A stretch of DNA of 18,508 nucleotides from Gammaproteobacteria bacterium (GCA_027001525.1 JALTMR010000238.1:1-18508); one strand, 5' to 3'; positions 8,327 to 16,575 are shown, counted from the stretch's first letter. Numbers and translations: made by a program. Notes: generated by a model from the letters alone, not told the origin.

Positions 8327-8351
8327 ACCTCTTTCAGCAAACAAAAGAGGT
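8327..8351 (-). repeat. Intercistronic hairpin between export lipoprotein and chain-length genes
   Basis: A perfect 8-bp inverted repeat, acctcttt/aaagaggt, with a 9-base loop starts at the first base of the stop codon of the export gene. No T-run follows on the minus strand, so it is not a normal terminator. It could stabilise or attenuate the message between the two cistrons. Confidence 0.45.
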
Positions 8352-8965
8352 CAGAACCAAGACTGAGGAACGACCAACACATCACCAGGCATCATCTCCA
8401 CATTCACATCCATATCGCCGTCCTCAACCAAGTCCGCAAGCCGTACATTAAATTTTCGCATCGTGCCCTCCGTCGTACGCACAATTGTCGCGCGATTACC
8501 TGCAGCGTACTCGGTCAACCCACCCACAGCAATCATCACATCAAGCAATGTCATTCCTTCCTGGTACGCGAGTGCCTGCGGCTGAGAAGCCTGGCCAACG
8601 ACCCGGACCTGCTGCCCATACCCGCCCCCGAAAGCCTGAATAATAACCGTGACCTTTGGCTGTTTGACATAGACAGACAGAACCTCCTCAATATCCCTGG
8701 CCAACTGAGTAGAGGTCTTCCCGGCAGCCACAACATCTTCCACCAGAGGTGCGGAAATTTTCCCATCCGGGCGTACAGGAACCACAATAGAGACTTCAGG
8801 ATGACGCCAAACGAATATATTGAGACTATCCCCGGAACCTATCAGGTAATCACCACCCACATCCGACGAACCACCCAGATCAGAACTAACCAAAGATGTT
8901 CCTGCACAACCAGACATGAACAACACAACCGATAAAACCAAAATCTTACAGCGCATCATCAACAT
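8351..8965 (-). CDS. XrtA/PEP-CTERM-type polysaccharide export lipoprotein (Wza family, short)
   Basis: A 204-residue outer-membrane-directed lipoprotein. The signal peptide ends in the lipobox FMSGC with Cys20. It is followed by a polysaccharide-export domain (about residues 38-110, YLIGSGDSLNIFVWRHPE, VRPDGKISAPLV) and one SLBB-like domain (about 118-200, ending MPGDVLVVPQSWF). It should form the periplasmic/outer-membrane part of the export channel together with the downstream chain-length protein. It is much shorter than E. coli Wza (about 380 residues) and lacks the C-terminal membrane helix; this short form is typical of exosortase loci. Several clustered starts (ATG TTG ATG ATG) lie at the N-terminus; the exact one is uncertain and no strong ribosome site is seen. 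It is the first gene of its operon, after a 330-base leader. Confidence 0.9.
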   Translation of the reverse strand: MLMMRCKILVLSVVLFMSGCAGTSLVSSDLGGSSDVGGDYLIGSGDSLNIFVWRHPEVSIVVPVRPDGKISAPLVEDVVAAGKTSTQLARDIEEVLSVYVKQPKVTVIIQAFGGGYGQQVRVVGQASQPQALAYQEGMTLLDVMIAVGGLTEYAAGNRATIVRTTEGTMRKFNVRLADLVEDGDMDVNVEMMPGDVLVVPQSWF

Positions 8966-9295
8966 CCCATTCTAAATTAACCGAGTTTCCGAGGGAGTAT
9001 ATCACCAACCACAACGACACAAAGCACACACTCCCCACCCCCTGAAGCTCTAATACTCACACAGATGCACCACCAAAAATCAAGGTTACACGGCACAACC
9101 CCGCAAAACAGAACATCGCGGCACCCCAGACAGCTTCTGACAAGCTGAAAGAGGGGGAACGCCAACCTAAGCCTATGAGAAGAGCGCCTAAAGCGCTCGA
9201 ACAAGGGAAAGCCACAAAGCCCGACTGAATCTGCACCCCCACGATCAACTAAAATAAATCGTCAGCATCATAATACAGATCCCCACACCGTGACT
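8966..9295 (-). other. Leader/intergenic region upstream of the export lipoprotein gene
   Basis: About 330 bases without a convincing gene lie between the terminator of the PEP-CTERM gene and the start of the export gene. Two perfect hairpins are visible: gagcgc/gcgctc at 9182-9198 (5-base loop) and cagctt/aagctg at 9131-9147 (5-base loop). Neither has a T-run on the minus strand. I could not find a convincing sigma-70 or sigma-54 promoter, although one is expected because a terminator lies just upstream. The two short open frames here are Cys-rich and look non-coding. Confidence 0.45.
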
Positions 9296-9339
9296 AGAAA
9301 AACAAATGGCCCCAAGATCTACACCAGACCTTGGAGCCA
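9296..9339 (-). terminator. Strong Rho-independent terminator after the PEP-CTERM gene
   Basis: On the minus strand a 14-bp stem (9339-9326 with 9320-9307) is fully paired with two G-T wobbles and a 5-base loop (GGTGT). It is followed directly by TTTGTTTTT. It starts about 75 bases after the stop codon of the PEP-CTERM gene and separates it from the export operon. Confidence 0.85.
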
Positions 9340-9412
9340 TGTAACGCCCATACATCCAAGAGCAATGGGCCGCATCGTGTCACCCACGAGCCGCCCACAC
9401 TTCACAGATACA

Positions 9413-10081
9413 TTACGCCGCTTTTCTTCGGCGCGCCATGTAACCGAACGCAAACAAACCACCACCCAGAATAGCTAGAGTAGAAGGCTCCGGAACATTG
9501 GCGTGCGCAACGGTGATGACATCCGATCCGACATAAAGACCGTAGGACTGAACACTCTGAAGTTGCATAGCTGAAAGACCCAACCCCTGAATATCCAAGG
9601 ACAACACCGTACTCTCATTGTCTGCCAATGCTTGAACACTATCACCCAAGAAATAAGTAGTAGTAGTGGCTAGATCAGTAGTTTTCGTCTCGATAAACAG
9701 ACCAAAATTGATATCGTCACCAGGATTACTCGGGTTTGTGCTCGAGCTATTACCAATATTCGCCGACAAAGTTGTTATCGCACTAAAATCAAAAGCTGCC
9801 CCATCATTTTCACCCCAGAATACCTGGTAGCTGGGATCCGTAGCCAAACTGGTATCCGGGTCAGCAGACCCAGAACCTGGAAGAAGATCAAAGAGAACAG
9901 TAATCTGCTCCACACCACCAACTGAGCTGTAGTTGAGGAACGTGGTGCCGGCCGGCTTGTCATCTATGATCGAGAAACCCGCATAATCAGACGTACCCAG
10001 CACAGTAGGTACGGCCATCGCTGAGCCGCTTGTCATTGCTGCCAGCCCAATCATGGTTGAGAGTAGTAGTGGCTTTTTCAT
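9413..10081 (-). CDS. PEP-CTERM sorting-signal protein (predicted XrtA substrate)
   Basis: A 222-residue secreted protein. The N-terminal signal peptide has MKKP, a hydrophobic core and a cleavage site near SAMA-V (residue 23/24). The C-terminal sorting signal has VPEPS at 196-200, a hydrophobic segment and the basic tail ARRRKAA. The middle is rich in Ser, Thr, Asp and Gly, has no cysteine, and I recognise no catalytic motif. XrtA is expected to process it at the PEP motif in the inner membrane, after which such proteins are thought to be surface-exposed or bound in the extracellular matrix. The ATG has AAGGA 9 bases upstream. The gene is flanked by a sigma-54 promoter and an intrinsic terminator, and lies between the regulator/exosortase operon and the export operon, so it is probably a principal target of PrsK/PrsR. 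Confidence 0.93.
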   Translation of the reverse strand: MKKPLLLSTMIGLAAMTSGSAMAVPTVLGTSDYAGFSIIDDKPAGTTFLNYSSVGGVEQITVLFDLLPGSGSADPDTSLATDPSYQVFWGENDGAAFDFSAITTLSANIGNSSSTNPSNPGDDINFGLFIETKTTDLATTTTYFLGDSVQALADNESTVLSLDIQGLGLSAMQLQSVQSYGLYVGSDVITVAHANVPEPSTLAILGGGLFAFGYMARRRKAA

Positions 10082-10187
10082 TTTTAATTATCCTTACGGT
10101 TCAATATTTAAATTAGTTAACACGACATCTCGCGGAATCTGGCTCAAACACAAAACGCTACCAAATCCACCTTCCGCGCTCATACCA

Positions 10188-10203
10188 AGCATTTAAAGTG
10201 CCA
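10188..10203 (-). promoter_or_regulatory. Sigma-54 (RpoN) promoter of the PEP-CTERM gene
   Basis: The minus strand reads TGGCACTTTAAATGCT from 10203 to 10188, against the consensus TGGCACGNNNNTTGCW. The complete TGGCAC -24 box is present, and the invariant GG and GC are separated by exactly 10 bases. The predicted start of transcription is near 10177, about 96 bases before the ATG. PrsR, encoded upstream, carries the GAFTGA loop needed to activate sigma-54, and PrsR-type regulators are named for a PEP-CTERM-associated promoter box. Confidence 0.82.
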
Positions 10204-10260
10204 ACTAAATAACCTACTGATTTTGTTAATAAAATAAATTGGAGACAATTCCGGCCGGCG

Positions 10261-10270
10261 TAACATGTTA
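10261..10270. promoter_or_regulatory. Candidate activator palindrome upstream of the sigma-54 promoter
   Basis: A perfect 10-base palindrome, taacatgtta, is centred about 88 bases upstream of the predicted transcription start, a usual distance for a sigma-54 activator site. It adjoins a ccggccgg palindrome at 10251-10258. Assignment to PrsR is inference; the binding motif of this protein is not known to me. Confidence 0.3.
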
Positions 10271-10747
10271 AAAAAATAGACGATACAGACATCCAACAGA
10301 AGAACCCCCTTAGCACAAGCTGACGCCATCAACCGAATATCAGCATTGACAAACCCACGCTACTGCTCGGCCGGCCTACGACCTAACCCAGGGACCAACT
10401 GCCAAGCGCCGAAGAGGACGAAAATGCGCCAAAGCCCAGTTGGGCAATTTCCGCAAAGAAGAAAAACCGTCAGCACGAACGACTAACGGAGAAAAACAGT
10501 ACACCGGATACTACTAGAACGTACGCCGCGTATGACAACCCGCGCACGGGGCCAAGCGTACGGGCATCTACATGAGTTTGACATTAGCACCTAACCAGAC
10601 TCCCGGAAAAGCCTGGCCATAACAGCCTGACAAGGAGAGTTGCCAGCGAATAAGGGCCGTTCGCACAGGCCCGTCAGCGGGGATGCCACCGAGGGCCTTA
10701 TGCGTCAAAAAATGCTCACGCTAGAGAATAGAGACCGAAACGTTGCG

Positions 10748-13567
10748 CTACAACCTCCCCAACAACCCTTTCACCCCATCAACACCCGCACTCAACCCCT
10801 CGGGGTTCTCCAAAAGATTCTGCAGAATTTCTCTGGCCTCCTTATCTTTCCCCAACTCCACCAGAACGTCAGCATAATGGTATTTGATATCAGCAATATC
10901 GGGGGCCAGCTTCAACGCCTTTGCCAACAACACCTCAGCGCGATCGAGCTCACCATATTTCGCCAAAATCCAGCCATAAGTATCAAGAACAGACGCATTC
11001 TCGGGCTCTAATTCCGCAGCCTTCTGCCCCACACTTAAAGCAGCCTCATCGCCGACCATCAGGTATAGCCACGCCAGGTTATTCAATGCCACGACATCAT
11101 TCGGGTAGTGGCCAATAATAGCCTCATAATGAGAAATAGCCTCTTTTTCTTTTCCTGACTTCTGGTACTCACCCGCCAACCGCATTCTTACCTGATAGCT
11201 ATCGGCATGATCAGCCACCCACGATGACATGATCTTGATTGCCTCGTCATTTTCGCCGGCCAAGGTATAAGTACGTGCAATTTTAAGAATTAAAGACGCG
11301 TGCTCCTTCAGGTTAAGTGCTTTACGATACAAAGAAACAGCCTTCTTATAACGCCCCTCTCCTACCAACAAATCAGCTTCCATAACGTATGCCGGCAGGC
11401 TGTCAGGCTTGGCTTTCTTTACCGCCTCAACAACAGTCCTGGCTTTAGAGATATTTCCCTCATTCAATTCGAACCGAGCAAGAAGTACCGCCGCAGGCAG
11501 ATAGTCAGCTTTCAACTTGAGCGCCTTACGAAGAGAAGAGCGAGCCTGACCAGCGTCACCTTTGCGGGCATAAACAAGCGCGCTTTGATAGTGCACCACA
11601 TAGTTACCAGGCTCCTTCTCCAGTAACTTGTTAAAAGCACTTAAGGCTTGATCGCTTTTCCCCTCCGCCGCATAAACCATCCCCAACATGGCCAAGACAG
11701 AAGGGGAATCCGGAGCGACTCGATTCGCTTCTTTTGCTAGCCTTTCGGCCTGATCAACATCCCCGGAGCGCAGATAATGATTCGCCAACACCAGCCTCGG
11801 AAAAATTGCTTCACCATCAGCTTTTATCGCTTCCTTTAGCCAACTAACAGACTGTTTGATATCCCCCAGTTTTTCTGCTATCCCCGCCAACTGCATCATA
11901 ACGGAAGCATTATCTCGATCGATCAACAAAATCGACTCATATCGCTCGCTCGCCTTTTTCAACTTTCCCGCACGCTGCTCGATTCGAGCAAGATTCACAA
12001 GAGAGGGAACGTAGTCCTGCTTTAACTCAAGAGCCGCCTCAAAAGCCTTTCTAGCCTCAACCTCTTTCCCCATATGATCGTAGACCACGCCTAACAGATT
12101 ATGCGCCACGGGATCCCTCGGAAATTTCTTCTCAAACTCTGTAGCAGAAGCCAGTGCACTAGCCGTGTCATCATTCTTCAGATAAGTAAAAACCAGCAAG
12201 ATCTCCGCCCGCTTCTTAGAGCCTTCATCACCTTGCTGAGCAGAAGCTATCTTTAACTCTTTAAGCGCTTGATCAATACGCGACTCGGCCAAATAGGCTA
12301 AAGCCAGCTCTGTGCGAACCTCTGCATTTTCTGGTGCCGACTCAATTGCTTTTTTAAGGTAAGCGGTACCAATCTGAAAATCACCACTACGAACAGAGGC
12401 GCTACCCGCCATGACTAAAGTTTGAATATCCTGACTGGACTCCCCCAGAAGCGGCCCCAAAACATCCATGGCCAAGTCAGGACGACTCAACCTCATACGG
12501 GTCGCAGCCAGAAGCTTTCTGGCACGAACATTCGCTGGCTCAGAAGCAAGATAACTACTCAAATAATTGTCAGCCTGCTCCAGCTCCCCCTGGGCAAAGT
12601 TAACCGCGCCAAGAAGTAAATAACTGGGCTTATGCGTTGGTAAAATTTTTATTGCTCGCAACAGATTTTCTTCTGCAACATCATATTGTTTCTTTTGATA
12701 TGCGATCAAACCTTTGAAATACCACGGTACGACATGGCCAGGCACAACCTTTGCCAAATAATCGGCAACCCCAGCAGCTGCATCAAAATTGGACTGCGAA
12801 ACATACGTTTTCAATAGGCCGAAATTTGCCTCCAATCCCATGCGGGTTAAAGCCTTCGCCGGCTCATTGGCAATAACCAGCTTATATGCTTCCTCAGCCT
12901 CTGAAAGATCAGAGGCCGCCAACGCAATATCTCCACGCAACAAATGCCCCTGTTGATAACCTGGCGCAATGTTAAGTGCTTGCTGGATTCGCTCCTTCGC
13001 CTGTTGAAACTGCCCAAGCAGCAGAAAACGCTTCGCTTGCCCATACAGCGCATATTCGGACCGAGGAAAAACAGCCAAGGCACTATCAAATTCCGACTCG
13101 GAATCAACCGCATCCCCCAAACCAAGATAAGCCAACCCCCGAAAAGCCAACAACTCCGCCTTAAGCTCGGGCTCACTGATATTTTCCGGGGAGAATTCAT
13201 CAATAACTTTTTTGTACTTTCCTTCCAACAAGTACAATTCCGCCATCATCACATCAACATCATCCACCCGGTAATTTAGCTCCCGGGCTTTAGTCAGCTC
13301 TTTTTTCGAGTTCTCGATATCACCCAGCTGCGCGTATATACGACCAAGTGCAAACCTCGACTCAGCGCTACTGTTATTTAATGAAAGAGCGCTTTTATAT
13401 TCGATCACTGCCGATCTTAGCTCACCAGACGATTCAAATGCTTTGGCCTTTGCAATATGTTCGACATCTGTCGTCTGGCTACAGCCCACCAGCAATAAAG
13501 CAAACAACCAAGCAACCACTAGCGGGCTCCTCAGACCTTCAATACGAAAGATTGATCTATTACGCAT
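10748..13567 (-). CDS. prsT: PEP-CTERM system TPR-repeat lipoprotein PrsT
   Basis: A 939-residue protein. The N-terminus has basic residues, a hydrophobic stretch and the lipobox LLVGC with Cys29, indicating a lipoprotein. The remainder is almost entirely tetratricopeptide repeats of about 34 residues (room for about 25), for example around ALGRIYAQLGD, NLLGVVYDHMGK, AMLGMVYAAEGK and NNLAWLYLMVGD. The size and position after xrtA match the PrsT family, which is thought to scaffold surface export or anchoring in exosortase systems; its exact biochemical role is unknown. The open frame continues to 13627, but the ATG at 13567 has AAGGA 8 bases upstream and places the signal peptide at the normal distance, so I use it. 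It lies 99 bases after the xrtA stop and is the last gene of the prsK-prsR-xrtA-prsT run. Confidence 0.93.
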   Translation of the reverse strand: MRNRSIFRIEGLRSPLVVAWLFALLLVGCSQTTDVEHIAKAKAFESSGELRSAVIEYKSALSLNNSSAESRFALGRIYAQLGDIENSKKELTKARELNYRVDDVDVMMAELYLLEGKYKKVIDEFSPENISEPELKAELLAFRGLAYLGLGDAVDSESEFDSALAVFPRSEYALYGQAKRFLLLGQFQQAKERIQQALNIAPGYQQGHLLRGDIALAASDLSEAEEAYKLVIANEPAKALTRMGLEANFGLLKTYVSQSNFDAAAGVADYLAKVVPGHVVPWYFKGLIAYQKKQYDVAEENLLRAIKILPTHKPSYLLLGAVNFAQGELEQADNYLSSYLASEPANVRARKLLAATRMRLSRPDLAMDVLGPLLGESSQDIQTLVMAGSASVRSGDFQIGTAYLKKAIESAPENAEVRTELALAYLAESRIDQALKELKIASAQQGDEGSKKRAEILLVFTYLKNDDTASALASATEFEKKFPRDPVAHNLLGVVYDHMGKEVEARKAFEAALELKQDYVPSLVNLARIEQRAGKLKKASERYESILLIDRDNASVMMQLAGIAEKLGDIKQSVSWLKEAIKADGEAIFPRLVLANHYLRSGDVDQAERLAKEANRVAPDSPSVLAMLGMVYAAEGKSDQALSAFNKLLEKEPGNYVVHYQSALVYARKGDAGQARSSLRKALKLKADYLPAAVLLARFELNEGNISKARTVVEAVKKAKPDSLPAYVMEADLLVGEGRYKKAVSLYRKALNLKEHASLILKIARTYTLAGENDEAIKIMSSWVADHADSYQVRMRLAGEYQKSGKEKEAISHYEAIIGHYPNDVVALNNLAWLYLMVGDEAALSVGQKAAELEPENASVLDTYGWILAKYGELDRAEVLLAKALKLAPDIADIKYHYADVLVELGKDKEAREILQNLLENPEGLSAGVDGVKGLLGRL

Positions 13568-13666
13568 AACTACCATCCTTGCTTTTATATTTGTTATATT
13601 TTTGCAAAGCCAAACCATCTCGACCAATGCCGAGAAAGCTATTCAGCACCAACACTTTCAAAACAA

Positions 13667-15193
13667 TCATAATTTTTTCAGCTCGGGAGTCATATCGGTT
13701 ACAAACCTCTTCAGTTCCCCCCGAGCGCGATCAACATCACTACCATCGACAGCTAAAGCTACAGCCAGAGAAGTATTACCCGTCATATTTATAAGTTTAA
13801 AAAGCTCAAACAACTTCGCCTGCTGTCGATTCGCCGTTACTCTCCCGGCCACAACATACCACTGCCACACAACCTTCGGGGCCAGACCGTGCTTGGACCG
13901 AATGACCGTCTCGTTAACTCGATAGGGCCACACATTCAGCTTCAATGTCCGGGTCTCCCCGCCCAGCTCGGGTGTCCAGGTTTCCCGGTCATAGACCGTA
14001 TTATACCTATCCGCAAGTTCCTTTCCCTGTGCCTGTTTGGCGTAAAGCGCATAGTAAAAATAGACGCGCTGCATACCTTTCTCGTAGGTAAACACCTCTT
14101 CATGAGAAGCCCCGACATACGTAGGATCCCATGCCCCCTCATAGCTCAACGGCCCGTTCCATGACGCCTGAGCCACGGGCGGATCTACATGAGCACTCTC
14201 GCTCCCTTCCTCCGCATTAAGTACAAGTGCAGGACCGAGAAACAAAGCCAGAATCACCCCAGGCAAAACAGACCAGGCCTTCACGCCGGATGCCTTCGTG
14301 ACACAGAGGGCCGACTCATCGGCCTCTGCCTTAGAATCAACGGCATCCATAAACCGCATACCAAACCAGAACAACGGAATGCTAAAAACAATAAACAATC
14401 CCCAGCCCAGCATAGTGTGATCGTGAACCCAGGGGTGTTGCATTTCGGTCAGATGCCCGGCGACAATAACCATGACGACGCGAACAAAGTTTACAAAAGC
14501 ATATACAACAACCGCCGACACGATAAATGCAATCTGCTTGTATAACCGGTTATACATCATGTAGGCAAACAACGTGCTCAATGTCAGCCCTGCGATAAAA
14601 TAGCGGGTTCCGGCACAGCTGGTTGCTATGTGAAACACGCCGGAAGGAATGGAGATAAAATGTTCATCTCGCGCCGCCGGCACGTCAATCATGAGCAGTA
14701 TTTGGTGTGCAACCCAAGCAGTCAGACTCTGCAGGGGCACGGTGATCAGGTGATCCCAGACAGGTATGGAAAATAGTAAGAAAAACAGGGGAAACCACAC
14801 TCTTTTCAGAACGTCTCCGCCAAAAATCGTCCACACCAACGCGGGAAAAAAAGCGACAAAAGCCAGCTGCTGACCCACTTGCACAAGTGTCACCTCCGCC
14901 GCAGCCCAAATGAGGGCGATCAAACCAAGCAACACCAGGCCACTCAGCCTGACGCGGGGCAGGCACCGAATAATCCGGGCCCTATTTTCGTAAACCAGAT
15001 ACGCGCTGATGGGGAAAATCAAGAAACCGTGACTATAAGTTCCCTCGTGCCACCACGTGCTCACAAGAGACACGACAGTACCCCAGTACAACACCACCAA
15101 AGACAAGCAGGCGACACCAAACAGCAGCAGATGAGCTCGCCACAATCGGGTATTCGACAAGGAGCGTTCGGCTTCGCCAACCGCCCCCATCAT
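13667..15193 (-). CDS. xrtA: Exosortase A fused to EpsI domain
   Basis: A 508-residue polytopic inner-membrane protein. Residues 1-280 form the exosortase: an HEGTYSHGFLIFP segment near 49-61, multiple membrane helices, and the predicted transpeptidase triad Cys193 (ATSCAGTRY), Arg238 (NFVRVV) and His259 (VHDHTMLGW). The spacings (45 and 21 residues) fit the family. After a last membrane segment near 310-325, residues 340-508 form an EpsI-type periplasmic domain, with WDPTYVGA, YYALYAKQAQGKEL and WQWYVVAGR. Exosortase A cleaves PEP-CTERM proteins and is thought to transfer them to an acceptor; the role of EpsI is not established. The ATG overlaps the prsR stop as ATGA, implying translational coupling. 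The Cys motif TSCAG differs from the more usual EACSG, but the catalytic residues are kept. Confidence 0.95.
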   Translation of the reverse strand: MMGAVGEAERSLSNTRLWRAHLLLFGVACLSLVVLYWGTVVSLVSTWWHEGTYSHGFLIFPISAYLVYENRARIIRCLPRVRLSGLVLLGLIALIWAAAEVTLVQVGQQLAFVAFFPALVWTIFGGDVLKRVWFPLFFLLFSIPVWDHLITVPLQSLTAWVAHQILLMIDVPAARDEHFISIPSGVFHIATSCAGTRYFIAGLTLSTLFAYMMYNRLYKQIAFIVSAVVVYAFVNFVRVVMVIVAGHLTEMQHPWVHDHTMLGWGLFIVFSIPLFWFGMRFMDAVDSKAEADESALCVTKASGVKAWSVLPGVILALFLGPALVLNAEEGSESAHVDPPVAQASWNGPLSYEGAWDPTYVGASHEEVFTYEKGMQRVYFYYALYAKQAQGKELADRYNTVYDRETWTPELGGETRTLKLNVWPYRVNETVIRSKHGLAPKVVWQWYVVAGRVTANRQQAKLFELFKLINMTGNTSLAVALAVDGSDVDRARGELKRFVTDMTPELKKL

Positions 15194-16575
15194 CGCAACC
15201 CGTACTTGTCCATCAACGAGTAGAGCGTAGGTCGGCTTACTCCCAGCATCTCCGCTGCTTGGGAAATATTCCCATTAAACATACTGACCGCTCGCGAAAT
15301 CGCACTGCTTTCGGCCCGCTCTCGCACCTCTCTTAAATTTAATGGCATGACTTCACGCCCTGGGGAAATATCCTCCAGTTCCAAATTTTCCGCCGAGATC
15401 CTATTGTCATCCGTCATAATGACCGCCCGCTTGATCTTGTTCTCCAGCTCTCGAACATTGCCGGGCCATTGGTAAGCCTCTATCGCTAAAACACCGTCCT
15501 CGCTAAACCCCCTAATGTTTTTGCCATACTCTTTATTGAAGTAACCAAGAAAAATACGAGCCAGCAGCACAACATCGCCATCGCGCGCTCTAAGGGGGGG
15601 GATATTTATCGTGATCTCTGAGATTCGATAATACAGATCTTCACGAAACTCGCCCCGCTCAACCAACTGACTAAGACTCTGGTTAGTGGCACAGACCACG
15701 CGCACATCAACCGGAATCTCTCCCCTGCCGCCAATACGCTCAATGACTCGTTCTTGAAGAAAACGCAACAATTTGACTTGCAGTGGGCCGGGCAGATCCC
15801 CAACTTCGTCTAAAAATAACGTTCCACCCTCCGCGTACTCTATTTTTCCCTTGGTCTGTTTTACCGCCCCGGTAAAGGCGCCCTTTTCATGACCAAACAG
15901 TTCGCTTTCCAGCAGATTTTCCGGTATTGCGCCGCAGTTAATGGCAATAAAAGGGCCCTTTTTTCGCCGACTCAGCTTATGTACTGCATTCGCCAGTACT
16001 TCCTTCCCGGTACCACTTTCACCAAGCAGCAAAACTGTCACATCGGTAGGAGATACCTTTTCTAACACCCGGCACACCTTAAGCATCTGAGGGCTCCCCG
16101 CAATCACGCCCTCAATCGGTGAAACCCCGCGTCCCTGCAACAACCGATTTTCCTGCTCAAGCTCAAACAGGTGATAAGCACGATCAACAATTAATCCCAG
16201 CGTTTCGGCATCAACGGGTTTTTGATAGTAGTCATAAGCCCCTTTCGCAATGGCCTTAACTGCGTTCTCACGCTCATCATTGCCCGTCACAACCACCACC
16301 TTTGTGTAAGGGGCCAGGCTCAGTATTTCTTCTAATGCAGCCAACCCTTCACTAGCATTTTCTGGATCAGGAGGCAACCCCAGATCCAGCAGAACAACCG
16401 GGGGCTCATGCCGGCGCAACAGGGCAATTCCCTCATCACGACGCCCTGCCATAAACACCTCATAGCCCTCAAAGCACCACCTAAGCTGATTTTGAAGCCC
16501 AAGGTCATCTTCTATTAGCAGAAGCTTTTTCTGCACATGCTTTGCACTACCCAAGTCCATCTCCTTCCATTTCAA
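15190..16575 (-). CDS. prsR: PEP-CTERM-box sigma-54-dependent response regulator PrsR
   Basis: A 461-residue NtrC-type regulator. Receiver domain: IEDD near 21-24 and phosphoacceptor Asp64 in LLDLGLPPD. The AAA+ domain has Walker A GESGTGKE (185-192), the sigma-54 contact loop GAFTGA (232-237) and Walker B LFLDEVGD (253-260). The C-terminus has a Fis-type helix-turn-helix, NISQAAEMLGVSRPTLY. All key residues are intact, so it should be an active phosphorylation-dependent activator of RpoN promoters, with PrsK as partner. The start is uncertain: ATG at 16575 overlaps prsK by 29 bases but has no ribosome site; a TTG at 16554 has AAGGAG 6 bases upstream and would give MGSAKHVQKK. The conserved receiver begins after either. 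The best visible target is the promoter at 10188-10203. Confidence 0.95.
   Translation of the reverse strand: MKWKEMDLGSAKHVQKKLLLIEDDLGLQNQLRWCFEGYEVFMAGRRDEGIALLRRHEPPVVLLDLGLPPDPENASEGLAALEEILSLAPYTKVVVVTGNDERENAVKAIAKGAYDYYQKPVDAETLGLIVDRAYHLFELEQENRLLQGRGVSPIEGVIAGSPQMLKVCRVLEKVSPTDVTVLLLGESGTGKEVLANAVHKLSRRKKGPFIAINCGAIPENLLESELFGHEKGAFTGAVKQTKGKIEYAEGGTLFLDEVGDLPGPLQVKLLRFLQERVIERIGGRGEIPVDVRVVCATNQSLSQLVERGEFREDLYYRISEITINIPPLRARDGDVVLLARIFLGYFNKEYGKNIRGFSEDGVLAIEAYQWPGNVRELENKIKRAVIMTDDNRISAENLELEDISPGREVMPLNLREVRERAESSAISRAVSMFNGNISQAAEMLGVSRPTLYSLMDKYGLR

Larger units (their letters stand above)
10082..10747 (-). other. 666-base non-coding region between prsT and the PEP-CTERM gene
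   Basis: No supported gene lies here on either strand. The part nearest the PEP-CTERM gene holds the sigma-54 promoter (10188-10203) and an AT-rich 5' leader of about 96 bases. Upstream of the promoter are palindromes: taacatgtta (10261-10270), ccggccgg (10251-10258) and a second copy of cggccggc (10368-10375). Near prsT, aggccc/gggcct (10667-10672 with 10693-10698) can form a GC-rich hairpin without a T-run. The central part, about 10380-10620, shows nothing I can name beyond the small palindrome tacgccgcgta (10522-10532). Confidence 0.5.

Noticed and set aside
8977..9248. Short minus-strand open frames in the leader of the export gene
   Set aside because: They need TTG-type starts inside a hairpin, have no ribosome site, and give Cys/Trp-rich sequences without recognisable motifs.
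10356..10367. AGCAGTAGCGTG on the minus strand, 10 of 12 bases like the ops element used by RfaH in polysaccharide operons
   Set aside because: It lies upstream of the predicted transcription start of the PEP-CTERM gene and not in the leader of a long polysaccharide operon, so it would be transcribed only by read-through from prsT; probably chance.
13443..13925. A 160-codon plus-strand open frame across the prsT/xrtA junction
   Set aside because: It is antisense to well-supported coding sequence on both sides and has no recognisable domain or ribosome site.
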